Assembly (NCBI GenBank): GCA_041583495.1
Contig: JBFHFS010000045.1
Location: forward strand, 1-39,412
Direction of reading: 5' to 3'
Source of the DNA: JBFHFS01 sp041583495
GTDB taxonomy: Bacteria; Bacteroidota; Bacteroidia; Bacteroidales; Marinilabiliaceae
DNA: 39,412 nt
Position 1 is the stretch's first letter; each line of letters starts with the position of its first letter. The translations under genes and the position numbers were made by a program. Under the pieces are notes generated by a model that was not told where the DNA came from, did no database searches, and saw nothing but the letters and a program-made list of their open reading frames with translations. Positions 1 to 8,742 of this stretch are shown here, one piece after another.

Positions 1-372
1 CACCAAAAGCTTTCCCTCATCATCAAACAAAATGGAGGGATTGTCGTGATCGTCCACCTCCGGAAAATCCATCACAATATGGGTCGAAATCTCCCGGGTA
101 TCATGATCGTAGCAGCCCACGGTGATGTTTCCATAATTATCGACCCATCCCGAATAGGTCCGCCGGTGGTTTCCTTCATAATAGACCGCCCGTGGATCGG
201 AAAACCAGCACCAGGAGCCATTAAAGGTAAAGGACTGGAATGATTCACCGTCCCGCCCGGCAGGTTGGTTATTTTGCCTGGTCGAAACCACTTGCAGTTG
301 GGCGCTTACCCCCACCATGGGAATAAACCACATCCACACTATAAATAACGCCTTATTATTGATTACTTTCAT
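1..372 (-). CDS. BNR_4 beta-propeller protein, N-terminal part (cut by left edge)
   Basis: The reading frame is open from an ATG at 372 to the window edge, giving 124 residues; the C-terminus lies outside. A hydrophobic signal peptide (about residues 1-25, ending VSAQ) suggests export. The mature part contains FNGSWCWFSDPRAV, TYSGWVDNYGNITVGCYDHD and VDDHDNPSILFDDEGKLLV. These match, nearly residue for residue, the start of the BNR_4-GH105 fusion at 4920-7394, so the two are clear paralogues. BNR_4 propellers include, as I recall, the PL24/PL25 ulvan lyases, so a lyase or glycan-binding role is plausible but not shown. Whether this copy also carries a GH105 domain cannot be seen. It is probably the next gene of the same PUL transcript. 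Family call is firm; function is inference. Confidence 0.85.
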   Translation of the reverse strand, partial: MKVINNKALFIVWMWFIPMVGVSAQLQVVSTRQNNQPAGRDGESFQSFTFNGSWCWFSDPRAVYYEGNHRRTYSGWVDNYGNITVGCYDHDTREISTHIVMDFPEVDDHDNPSILFDDEGKLLV

Positions 373-513
373 GCCTGTCAGGATTTACATTAGTACGTTA
401 ACCATTTATTTCATTCTGCATCCCCCTTCCTCTCCGACTTGGACAAAAACTTTCCCCAATACAATTACCCGACTTAGAGAAACAACGGAGTGAAGCTGGG
501 AGATCCTAATCTT

Positions 514-1884
514 TTAATACTTATAGTCATCAAACGCCATAGATTTTTGACGTTCCGGAGACCGGTAATAGTTACCGGTACAATTACCGGTCTGGGCCAC
601 CGCATTTCCTCCTTCACCAAACGTAATGAGATTATCGGACACCACACTGTGGGTGGTATTATTCAAGCGCACCACCGTCTGGGTCAACAGGGTATGCACC
701 ACATTATTGGAAAAAAGCAACTGATCGGCATTATCAAACTGAATAAAAGACTGCCCATTGGCCTCATTATCCACAGTAACGTTACGCTTCCGGCTATCTA
801 AATACTGCGAAATGGTATTCCCCGTCATGGTCAGATTTTTCGACCGCTTGATATGACAAAAGCCTCCATAAGCGGCGGCACCAGTAGATATTTTCCAGTT
901 GTATAACACATTTCCGGTAATAGAGGAACTTTCGATATTATCGATTTCGAAGCATTTACTCACATATGCAAAAGTGTTGTTGTGCAGCGACGACATGATG
1001 GGGTGATTCAGATTCATCGCTGTTTCCAGATCGGCAAAACAGTTGTTACTGATCAAGGTCACCTGCCCGGGGCCATGGTAGCGAATGCCATAGGTCAGTT
1101 GACCAAACCAATTGTTGGTGATATAACTTACATCGCTGGCCGACACCTCAAGACCCACGTAGAGGTCGGTAAAATAACAACCCGTTATACGAATCAATTC
1201 GCACTTGGCCGAGCCCTGGCCTCTGGGTGGCGGCGGCAATACGATGGCCCGCTGTCCCTCGGCTTCCACATTGGCGTAACGATCGTTTGACGGATACCAA
1301 TGCAACCTCCTGAAATCCGGCTCATCACCCCGAAACCGGCTGTAGCCGTCTGCGGTATTCACCCCCGTATTATTATACCCTACAAAGGCCAGATTTTCAA
1401 TTTCCACTTTGAGATTTTGGTTATCCCAGGGCGTTTCCCCCGATGGGAAAGCCCTCGAAGCCCCGGCATAGTCGAAGGTAATGCATTGAGGTCCCGTATT
1501 TTTCCCAAAACGAAAGACACTCCCACTTTGGATATTCATCCCGTGAATGTCAATGCCTCCATGACCATGCCCAACCAACTTTACCCCGGCCATTTTCACC
1601 CTTACCGGGCCATCCAGGAAATAAATCCCCGGAGCAAAAGAGATCGTCGCCGACACATTCTCTATAGAGGCAAGATCATTGAAGATGGCCTGCAGCGCGT
1701 TCGACACCTCTACTTCGCCATTATTCTCCAGGTGGTAGCTCCGCTTCCCTTGGTTCGTAATCGCTTCGACGGTCGCAAAATTCTTTTTCGTCACACCAAT
1801 CTTATGAGGATCCTGCTCATATTTTTGAGCATAGATGGAGGTCCAGCACAAAAAAGTAAACATAAAAACCAGTCTATTTCTCAT
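514..1884 (-). CDS. secreted right-handed parallel beta-helix protein (possible polysaccharide lyase)
   Basis: 456 residues. The ATG at 1884 is chosen because it is followed directly by a signal peptide (MRNRLVFMFTFLCWTSIYAQ); the frame stays open to 2058, but that extension looks non-coding. The N-terminal third has an amphipathic helix followed by SFAPGIYFLDGPVRVKMAGVKLVG, here a pectate-lyase-like entry into the helix (shown as SFAPGIYFLD and VKLVG). It is followed by many short Asn-rich rungs such as ITNNWFGQLTYGI, LISNNCFADLETAM, MTGNTISQYL and VVSDNLITFGEG. This is the typical appearance of a right-handed beta-helix. I cannot assign a catalytic triad or a PL/GH family. Its place behind a sulfatase and between lyase-type genes suggests a periplasmic or surface role in depolymerising or recognising the PUL substrate. 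It could also be an epimerase-like or non-catalytic beta-helix. Confidence 0.8.
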   Translation of the reverse strand: MRNRLVFMFTFLCWTSIYAQKYEQDPHKIGVTKKNFATVEAITNQGKRSYHLENNGEVEVSNALQAIFNDLASIENVSATISFAPGIYFLDGPVRVKMAGVKLVGHGHGGIDIHGMNIQSGSVFRFGKNTGPQCITFDYAGASRAFPSGETPWDNQNLKVEIENLAFVGYNNTGVNTADGYSRFRGDEPDFRRLHWYPSNDRYANVEAEGQRAIVLPPPPRGQGSAKCELIRITGCYFTDLYVGLEVSASDVSYITNNWFGQLTYGIRYHGPGQVTLISNNCFADLETAMNLNHPIMSSLHNNTFAYVSKCFEIDNIESSSITGNVLYNWKISTGAAAYGGFCHIKRSKNLTMTGNTISQYLDSRKRNVTVDNEANGQSFIQFDNADQLLFSNNVVHTLLTQTVVRLNNTTHSVVSDNLITFGEGGNAVAQTGNCTGNYYRSPERQKSMAFDDYKY

Positions 1885-2082
1885 TACGCGTCTTTTTAAA
1901 TAATCATTTAACAGTTCTCCAAACCTCCTGCCCGACAACAGATCCCGATAATCCGATAAAACAAACAACCGGCACTGAAGAGCCCTGAAAAATAGAGAAT
2001 TCATAATAATCAGTGCCTTTAATAAAAAAGAACAATTACCAGCCAATCTAATTTTCACATACTAAAATATCCGTCCCCTTCC

Positions 2083-3528
2083 TTAATTCTTAATCCTTTC
2101 AATTACCCAATAATCACTAAGCCACCCGTTTTCGTCGGTGCCGGGAATAAGGAACTTCAAATGGGACCGTTTTCTTCCGACAGAACGGCAATTTTGACCT
2201 TTCAACGACAAACGCCTATCTCCCAGATCTTTTCGTGCTTTCTCGAAATATTTTTGCATGGCATTAACAATCTCAGGATGCTGACCTGAAACATCGGTGG
2301 ATTCATTGACATCCTCCTTCAGATCAAATAACCGGCCGTCGAACAACATTTTCCAGTTCTTATAACGAATCGCCGCCAACTCATCTCTCCAATAATAATA
2401 AAACACCTCTCTGGGAGAAATCTTTGTTTGTCCCGTTAAAAAATCGGTCATATCCATTCCGTCCATAATCGGTAAATCAGACACCGGAATCCCGGCCAAA
2501 CGCGCAAGAGTTGGGAAAATATCCAGCGCGGAAATTAGTTGACTATTTCGTGTATTCGCAGGAATCTTTCCCGGCCATCGCACAATGCCCGGCACTCTAA
2601 AGCCGCCTTCCCAATAGGTTCCTTTGCCTCCCTTTAAGGGTAGGTTAGCTGTTGGTCCAACACCTCCGTTATCGGAGATGAACCACACCAGCGTATTTTC
2701 ATCTAGTCCCAGAGTTTTTAGGGTATTCATAATTCGCCCCACACTGTAATCCACTTCGGCAATAGTCCCCCCTTTTTCTCTGTTAGAATTTTGCGTGTTC
2801 TGAGCAAAGCATGCCTGCGAAAACCACGGATTGTGAATAAAGGAGTGCGGCAGATAGAGAAAAAATGGTTGATCTTTATTACGGCCTATAAATGAAATCG
2901 CCTCATTGGTAAACCGATCACATAACAATGCTTGTTTCTCATCTGTGTCGATGGTATCGATCACCTCGCATCCTCTTAAAAGCGGCAGGGGAGGGCATTT
3001 AAAAGATCTTAATCGCGGCCACATATCATTGGAATAAGGAATGCCATAATAATAATCAAACCCATGATTTAGGGGGAGGAATTCCGGTTGGTCACCCAAG
3101 TGCCATTTACCAATACAGGCGGTAATATAACCAGCCATTTTTAATTGTTCGGCCAGAGTCGTTTCGTCTCCATTGAGCCCAAGGCTGTCGGCAGGGAACA
3201 AAACCACGTTGTTGTTGCCCCCCAGCCCCAGCCCAACTCGTTGTGGGTAACAGCCGGTTAACAAAGCAGCCCTGGAAGGAGAACAAACTGAGCTGGCGGA
3301 ATAGAAAGAGGTCAGCACCGTTCCCTCTTCCGCAAGAATGGTAAGGTTAGGCGTTACATTCTCAACCGACCCAAAAGGTTGGATCTCTCCATAACCCAGA
3401 TCGTCGATATTGATAAGAACAAAATTAGGTTGTCTTTGCTCCTGACTGACGCCCCTGTGGCAATAATAAAAAAAGAAAGCCATAAGGGCACTCAAAATAA
3501 GGATTCTCCTATTCTCCATAATACTCAT
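2083..3528 (-). CDS. family S1 (arylsulfatase-type) sulfatase
   Basis: 481 residues from the ATG at 3528 (a second ATG at 3519 is equally possible). The frame stays open further upstream but that part overlaps the previous gene. Signal peptide about residues 1-28. The formylglycine motif is C82-S-P-S-R86, followed by AALLTGCYPQR, as expected for a Cys-type S1 sulfatase needing an anaerobic or FGE maturase encoded elsewhere. Metal-binding Asp residues sit in INIDDLGYG near residue 40; GKWHLG and SDNGG motifs follow. It would remove sulfate esters from the glycan or its oligosaccharides in the periplasm. The start overlaps the 3' end of the DUF2264 gene by 11-20 bases, so the two are translationally coupled. 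Sulfate position and sugar cannot be read from the sequence; it most resembles arylsulfatase A/GALNS-type enzymes. Confidence 0.93.
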   Translation of the reverse strand: MSIMENRRILILSALMAFFFYYCHRGVSQEQRQPNFVLINIDDLGYGEIQPFGSVENVTPNLTILAEEGTVLTSFYSASSVCSPSRAALLTGCYPQRVGLGLGGNNNVVLFPADSLGLNGDETTLAEQLKMAGYITACIGKWHLGDQPEFLPLNHGFDYYYGIPYSNDMWPRLRSFKCPPLPLLRGCEVIDTIDTDEKQALLCDRFTNEAISFIGRNKDQPFFLYLPHSFIHNPWFSQACFAQNTQNSNREKGGTIAEVDYSVGRIMNTLKTLGLDENTLVWFISDNGGVGPTANLPLKGGKGTYWEGGFRVPGIVRWPGKIPANTRNSQLISALDIFPTLARLAGIPVSDLPIMDGMDMTDFLTGQTKISPREVFYYYWRDELAAIRYKNWKMLFDGRLFDLKEDVNESTDVSGQHPEIVNAMQKYFEKARKDLGDRRLSLKGQNCRSVGRKRSHLKFLIPGTDENGWLSDYWVIERIKN

Positions 3529-4768
3529 GTTGCCCCGGAATATCGTCACCGCTCCACACCTTCTGTTGAAACCATTTACCCGCAGGATCGGTCCAAAAAG
3601 GTGCATCGGCAGGCAACCCTAACTGGGTCAATCCCATGGTAACCATATAGAGCGAACCGGTAAAGGTATACACATCTCTGGAGTTGATCTGTTTGCCCAC
3701 CACTCCTGGATTTAACCAGCCCTGTTCATCAAAGGTCCCGGGGGCTTCCATAACTCTCCTGGTCACCGCCATCAAAGCAGCTCTTGTAGATCCAGGCTCC
3801 AAGGTGGATGGCAACAAATCTCTGTAAACCATATAACCCAACAACTGAAAGGCCGCTATTCTATAGGCTCCGGACCGCCCAATCACCGGGAAGGTGCCCT
3901 CGGGGGATATCAGATGTTCCTGTATCTCGGCATATCGTTTGGCTCTACCCAGTTCAATAGGGTATAGTTCTTTAAGCGGGTGTTCTTTTTCTTTACAGAC
4001 TTTTAATACCTCCATCAACAAAGGATGAATCACATAGCTGTTGTAATAATCCCAATGAAACTGCGAGCCATCCCCATACATACCATCCCCTACATACCAC
4101 TCCATATGTTTGTTGATGCCATATGTCAGCTTTTCCATTTCACAATCTCCCGTAAGCTTCCAGATGGCAGCTTCTATTACAGAAGCAAACAACAACCAAT
4201 TATTATTAAACGGTTGATAATTACGATGCGACTTTAAAGCCTTTATTACGTTTTCTTTATGGGATGCCGCTAAAGGCTCCCATAATTGTTTGGGGGCAAG
4301 CAACAAAGGATAAGCCAGATAAGCCCCATGAACAATCCGCTCATAAGTCTCGGAATCTTTATCAAAAAGGTAGTCGGCCGAAGTGGGGTCGGTAATATTG
4401 ATGATGGCTTTTAGGGATAAATCAATGTATTTAGCTCTCAGCTTTCCCTCCGGGGTTTCATCCTTTCCCAACGATAACCAGGGCGCCAACCCCGAAAGAG
4501 AACGCCCAACAGCCTGTATATTGGTGGTGCGAATATCACACTTGTCATTGCTGGTTTCCCACTCTTTACGAGGAAGAACCTGATCCAGGCGCTGTTCACT
4601 CAATGGGATTAAAACCGGATCTACTATTTTCTGCATTAATTGAATGCAGTAAGCCCGGTCCTGAGCCCCTGTTGTCCCCACTTTATCAGTCTTCTCCTCG
4701 GAGGGTGTCGCACACCCAACCGCAAATACCGTTAGCGATAAAAAAATAATACTCTTCAGTCGGTTCAT
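3509..4768 (-). CDS. DUF2264 family lipoprotein, probable glycan-active (alpha/alpha)-toroid protein
   Basis: 419 residues with a lipoprotein signal (lipobox AVGC, Cys19), so probably membrane-anchored. The body matches the DUF2264 layout: an N-terminal YCIQLMQKIVDPVL helix, TNIQAVGRSLSGLAPWLSLG, NNWLLFASVIEAAIWKLTG, a GDGMYGDGSQFHWDYYNSYVIH stretch (shown as MYGDGSQFHWDYYNSYVIH) and FPVIGRSGAYRIAAFQLL near residue 300. The family is a helical toroid often found in PULs for uronic-acid glycans. I recall related proteins being classified as GH154 beta-glucuronidases, but I cannot verify this protein belongs there. Acidic residues in the GDGSQFHWD region are the obvious active-site candidates. 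It lies in the PUL between the BNR_4-GH105 gene and the sulfatase. Family call good, activity inferred. Confidence 0.82.
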   Translation of the reverse strand: MNRLKSIIFLSLTVFAVGCATPSEEKTDKVGTTGAQDRAYCIQLMQKIVDPVLIPLSEQRLDQVLPRKEWETSNDKCDIRTTNIQAVGRSLSGLAPWLSLGKDETPEGKLRAKYIDLSLKAIINITDPTSADYLFDKDSETYERIVHGAYLAYPLLLAPKQLWEPLAASHKENVIKALKSHRNYQPFNNNWLLFASVIEAAIWKLTGDCEMEKLTYGINKHMEWYVGDGMYGDGSQFHWDYYNSYVIHPLLMEVLKVCKEKEHPLKELYPIELGRAKRYAEIQEHLISPEGTFPVIGRSGAYRIAAFQLLGYMVYRDLLPSTLEPGSTRAALMAVTRRVMEAPGTFDEQGWLNPGVVGKQINSRDVYTFTGSLYMVTMGLTQLGLPADAPFWTDPAGKWFQQKVWSGDDIPGQHEYYGE

Positions 4769-4919
4769 CTCTATAATTGTTTACACATTTGTATTCGATG
4801 GAACGCCACATGAATTTATTCTCCAATCCTATTTCGAACAGGTGATTCTGCTTTGAATCAGAATAATCAACATTCATGGCCGATTCATTTGTCTATTATT
4901 AAGCTAGGTCCCTTTCTAA

Positions 4920-7394
4920 TTATTTTATTGGTTGGCCGCCCAACAACTGATACATCTCAGAGGCCGCCAACAGGAAAGCCCCGGTGGCAAATATTTCGGA
5001 GTTTTCTTCGGTTAACTCCGCGCTGGGATCAATCCCTTCACCCTGGACATGGCCTAACCTGCCATTGGCATTTACACACGCACAAATCGCGGCCCAGGCT
5101 TTGTCGACCTGCGGCCTGAATTGAGGATCGAGCAGGTCGTTATTAAGCCCCCAGGCAAACATATACACAAAAAAAGTACTGCAACTGGTATCTCCCATAT
5201 CCATGTAGCCAGGATCCAGAAGGCTGGGTCTCCATAAACCATCCTCATCCTGTAGTCTCAATAACTTCGAAGCCATCTCCCGATAAAGCTGCTCGTACTT
5301 ATCCCTTGAGGGATAATCAGGGGGCATCATACTTAAAATCTCGGTTAATGCCCCCACGGCCCATCCATTGCCTCTGCCCCAGAATACTTTCTGGCCATTG
5401 GAGCTGCGCTTATCGAAGTATCGGTCGTCGCGGAAATACAGGGAGTCTTCTTTTGAATAAAGATAATCGGTAGTCACCCACCACATCTGATCCATATAGT
5501 CCAGATACTTCTTTTCGCCCGTTACCTGGGTCATGGTGGCAAAAGAGGGAGGCGCCATAAAAAGATAATCCAGCACCGACCACCACTCTTCATTGGAGGG
5601 ATATGGTTGATCGCCAAACCGCACATTAGCAAATCGTTTTTTCCGGCTGGCCAGATAAACATCCATCACCCATTTGCTTTTCTCGATCATCCGGGGATCT
5701 TTATCCAACCCATACAACCAGGCCCAGTTGTTGATGATTTTAATATTATTTCCATCAAAAATCACATCTTTTATCCGCCAGTCGGCATGTTGGCCCACAT
5801 TAATCATCTCCTGCTTATACCTGTCTTCCTTGGTCAGCTCATAGAGTTTGGCCACCCCATCGAAATAGGTGCCCCAGTGCCATTCCAAAATCCGATCCAG
5901 ATCATAGGGGTTGGCAAATTGCCAGTCGGCGGTTTTCCGCATCACATCCAGAATCTGCCCGGGATTCAACGGGTCGGTCATTATGGGTGCTGGAACATCC
6001 ATCTTAATAGAACTGTGATAACGCTCCGACCACTTGATCCATGTGGTCCAGCTGGCAAAGCTGTATTCAATATATTTGGTATTTTGCATCCAAAGCACCT
6101 GAACCGGATTGTCTTCACTGGCACCCCGCACCGCAAACGGACGAATATTGTCTTTGGTGGAGCCTTGCGTCACAAAATCCACCTTCCACGAATTTCCACC
6201 ATTTTTGGTTGTCCATTGTTCTATTTCAAAGACGGAATCTCTTTTAACCGAAAGATAAAGTTTATTGGTATTCTCGTGATCGATACAAATGCCACCCGAG
6301 TAGAATTTTTGCAGTTCCTGCCTGCCCTTAGGGGTTTTGGGGAACCAACCACCGGAATTGATCAGATCGTAACTTTTCCATTCCTTCCCGGTCCATTTGG
6401 CGTAACAATAATAATGATCGGTAGTGGAGGGAAATTTAGCATATACGAGCACAGGATGACCCTTCTCATCTTCGGCCACATCCCAGTTCCACGCCCTGGC
6501 TTTGCCTTCTTTGGCATCATAAACCAGGTCTAATTCCTCCGGCTTCAGGGGCAACTCACCAACGCTTTTTATCTTTTGTCCGTTGGCTTTAAAAAAAGCC
6601 CCGTTCTGATAATAGGTGTAATAGAGACTGTTATTGGCCTCCTTATCCGGGTGACCTTGGGTGAACACAAGATGAATCTTGCTGTCCCCATTGGAATAAA
6701 CCTCGGTGTAAGGCCGGCGAAACCGATAAATAGGATCAGGCATATAAAGGATCTGACCTTTCGACCAGGTATCCCCACCATCCTCACTGGTTGACATCCC
6801 CGGTATTCCATCCACTCCCCGCCAAAAGACAAAGAGCTTGCCTTTTTCTGCTTTTAACTGTACCGGATTGGTATAAGTATGGGTAAAATCGGTGTTGGCC
6901 TCTGTCTTATCCTTCTCATCGTTCAGATACAGCTCTTTAACCTCCCCCCACTCTGTGATGTCCTCCGAATTACGCGACTTAATAAGAAACACCGGCTTAG
7001 GCTCAGGGGTATCTCCATATCCATGTCGTGTAAAAAACACCAACAGCTTTCCCTCATCATCAAACAGGATGGAGGGGTTATCGTGATCATCAACCTCCAG
7101 ATAGGCTTTAACAACGTGGGTGGTAATTAAATGGGTGTCATGGTCGTAACAGCCCACGGTGATGTTCCCATAATTATCAACCCATCCCGAATAGGTGCGT
7201 TTATACTTTCCCTTAAAATAAACCGCCCGGGGATCGGAGAACCAACACCAGGATCCATTAAAAGTAAAGGAGGTAAACGATTCGCTATCGTGCCCCGTCG
7301 ATGAATTGACCCTTGCCGGCACCACTTTAACCTGAGCATTTACTGCCAGAGTGCAAACCAGTAATAAACCGATTACGATGATTGTCCTATTCAT
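4920..7394 (-). CDS. BNR_4 beta-propeller fused to GH105/GH88-like unsaturated uronyl hydrolase
   Basis: 824 residues from the ATG at 7394, chosen because it gives a clean signal peptide (MNRTIIVIGLLLVCTLAVNA). Two modules are visible. Residues about 35-465 form a BNR_4 propeller: FNGSWCWFSDPRAV, FTRHGYGD, FTHTYTNPVQL, STSEDGGDTWS, YSGGICIDHENTNKLYLS, TTKNGGNSWK. Residues about 480-820 form an (alpha/alpha)6 barrel of GH105/GH88 type, with the candidate catalytic Asp in VLDYLFMAPPSF (about residue 609) and the WGRGNGW signature near 672-678. GH105 enzymes hydrate the 4,5-unsaturated uronic acid left by lyases. BNR_4 propellers include ulvan lyases (as recalled), so one chain may cut the polymer and then process the new end. 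Each module has about full family length. It follows DUF4861 in the PUL and has a paralogue at the left edge. Confidence 0.88.
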   Translation of the reverse strand: MNRTIIVIGLLLVCTLAVNAQVKVVPARVNSSTGHDSESFTSFTFNGSWCWFSDPRAVYFKGKYKRTYSGWVDNYGNITVGCYDHDTHLITTHVVKAYLEVDDHDNPSILFDDEGKLLVFFTRHGYGDTPEPKPVFLIKSRNSEDITEWGEVKELYLNDEKDKTEANTDFTHTYTNPVQLKAEKGKLFVFWRGVDGIPGMSTSEDGGDTWSKGQILYMPDPIYRFRRPYTEVYSNGDSKIHLVFTQGHPDKEANNSLYYTYYQNGAFFKANGQKIKSVGELPLKPEELDLVYDAKEGKARAWNWDVAEDEKGHPVLVYAKFPSTTDHYYCYAKWTGKEWKSYDLINSGGWFPKTPKGRQELQKFYSGGICIDHENTNKLYLSVKRDSVFEIEQWTTKNGGNSWKVDFVTQGSTKDNIRPFAVRGASEDNPVQVLWMQNTKYIEYSFASWTTWIKWSERYHSSIKMDVPAPIMTDPLNPGQILDVMRKTADWQFANPYDLDRILEWHWGTYFDGVAKLYELTKEDRYKQEMINVGQHADWRIKDVIFDGNNIKIINNWAWLYGLDKDPRMIEKSKWVMDVYLASRKKRFANVRFGDQPYPSNEEWWSVLDYLFMAPPSFATMTQVTGEKKYLDYMDQMWWVTTDYLYSKEDSLYFRDDRYFDKRSSNGQKVFWGRGNGWAVGALTEILSMMPPDYPSRDKYEQLYREMASKLLRLQDEDGLWRPSLLDPGYMDMGDTSCSTFFVYMFAWGLNNDLLDPQFRPQVDKAWAAICACVNANGRLGHVQGEGIDPSAELTEENSEIFATGAFLLAASEMYQLLGGQPIK

Positions 7395-7433
7395 TTCACG
7401 TATTGTTTTGATGAATAACATCTAATTTTTTCC

Positions 7434-7456
7434 AAAAAATCAGACCCTCATGGTCT
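7434..7456 (-). terminator. weak intrinsic terminator-like hairpin after DUF4861 gene
   Basis: On the minus strand a 5-bp stem (AGACC/GGTCT, loop ATGAG) is followed by GATTTTTT. It lies between the DUF4861 stop (7543) and the BNR_4-GH105 start (7394). A second, longer imperfect hairpin without a T-run (10 bp, one mismatch) is at 7502-7528. Together they could partly terminate or protect transcripts between these two genes. Confidence 0.4.
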
Positions 7457-7542
7457 AAAAGAACCTACCGTGCGCTTAAGGGAGGTGTGGTCTCCTTTCC
7501 GGGCATTCTTGGGCCCTTCAAGAGTGCCGATCCTGCCTGCCT

Positions 7543-8742
7543 TTATCTTGGTTTCACAACCGACACCAACAACGGATTATTTTTAAGTTTTGCTTGTTGG
7601 GCGATGTAACTATTCCACTCTTCAGAAGACGAGAACTGACCGGATTTTTTCCATCCAAACCCAGACCAGAAACGAAACGCGTTGGGTTGGATACTCAGGG
7701 TTACCCAATTATTCTCAGCATCCTTTTTAGCACTTAACTCAGAGTCGGGCCCGGTGCTTGAATCAATTACAATAGCGGTTCCCAAAAAACTGTCATCCAT
7801 TGTCTCCCAAAAAGTTAACCACCCCTCTTCATCCTGAAAAAGAACAACTCCCGCCTTGTTGTGATGAGTAATTCCAATGGCGACACAATCAACGACCTTC
7901 TCTCCAGAATACTTAACATCGCATTGAAAAAGGTTGCTTCCCAAATCGATGGTAAAAGTTTTTTTCTCATCACCGGTATATTTATCCCCAATATGGGCGG
8001 GATAATCGAGCTCAAAGATCGACCGAATCGGCCCATTGGCAATGACCCGCCAATCCTTGAAATTTTCACTCAGCACATACTCGCCATTGATTACAATAGC
8101 GGTTCCACCACATCCCCGGCTGGTTCCAACATGGTAATTATCCAATCCTTCCCCATCATCCACATGGTATGATTTTCCCTGGCCCGATTTAGCATACCAC
8201 TTATTGATAATCGGATAGCTTACACGCTTCAACCAGCAGTCGATACCACTTGAGATTAATCCGGCAGGATCCCCGGCTTCAATCAATCTTTGACACTCTG
8301 GGCCATAAGTACGGAAGGCCACCCGGTCGTTCTCCCAGGCAAAATCGTCTATTCTTTCGGGCACAAAACAGCAAAAGGCAGACTCCTGAATGGAGGCACC
8401 CTCCGGGGCCTCCGTATCCTGAACCACCATAAAAGACCGCGTTTCCCTGGCTTTTACATCCACCTGGAATACCAGGTAATCGAAGAGGGAATCCTGATCC
8501 ACATCAATAAGTTGGGTCAACAACCGCTTCCCCGAAGCATCTATAACTTTCAGACTCCGGGCATTTTTCCGGGTGAACCCCTCCAACTGATCCAGCCAAA
8601 CTTCCACCGTTTCCGCATCACGATTCAATTCCATTGTATTGCTCACCGACACCTCACAAGACCATGGTTCACAATTACAGGATGTCAGTAAAAAAAGCAC
8701 CAAAAACCCCACAATCAAAATCTTCCAAATTGACTTATTCAT
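7543..8742 (-). CDS. DUF4861 family lipoprotein, PUL-associated
   Basis: 399 residues with a lipoprotein signal (lipobox LTSC, Cys22). The N-terminal region VSNTMELNRDAETVEVWLDQL followed by LLTQLIDVDQDSLFDYLVFQ and VKARETRSFMV is characteristic of DUF4861; the body continues with a beta-rich scaffold containing ISSGIDCWLKRVSYPIINKWY, CGGTAIVINGEY, ANGPIRSIFELDY, FQCDVKYSGE and AIGITHHNKAG. Such proteins occur in Bacteroidota gene clusters for uronic-acid glycans, often next to GH105/GH88 or lyases, as here. No catalytic residues can be assigned; the conserved His pair in THHNKAG and the Arg/Asp-rich segments are candidates. A binding protein, lyase or hydrolase role are all possible. It lies directly downstream of the PL8-like gene on the same strand. 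Confidence 0.82.
   Translation of the reverse strand: MNKSIWKILIVGFLVLFLLTSCNCEPWSCEVSVSNTMELNRDAETVEVWLDQLEGFTRKNARSLKVIDASGKRLLTQLIDVDQDSLFDYLVFQVDVKARETRSFMVVQDTEAPEGASIQESAFCCFVPERIDDFAWENDRVAFRTYGPECQRLIEAGDPAGLISSGIDCWLKRVSYPIINKWYAKSGQGKSYHVDDGEGLDNYHVGTSRGCGGTAIVINGEYVLSENFKDWRVIANGPIRSIFELDYPAHIGDKYTGDEKKTFTIDLGSNLFQCDVKYSGEKVVDCVAIGITHHNKAGVVLFQDEEGWLTFWETMDDSFLGTAIVIDSSTGPDSELSAKKDAENNWVTLSIQPNAFRFWSGFGWKKSGQFSSSEEWNSYIAQQAKLKNNPLLVSVVKPR

Noticed and set aside
1300..1899. 199-codon open frame on the plus strand
   Set aside because: Antisense to the beta-helix gene, no start context, no recognisable sequence; a compositional shadow.
5607..6533. 308-codon open frame on the plus strand
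   Set aside because: It lies wholly antisense to the BNR_4-GH105 gene and its translation is repetitive and Ile/Pro/His-rich with no motif; the minus-strand gene has clear domains.
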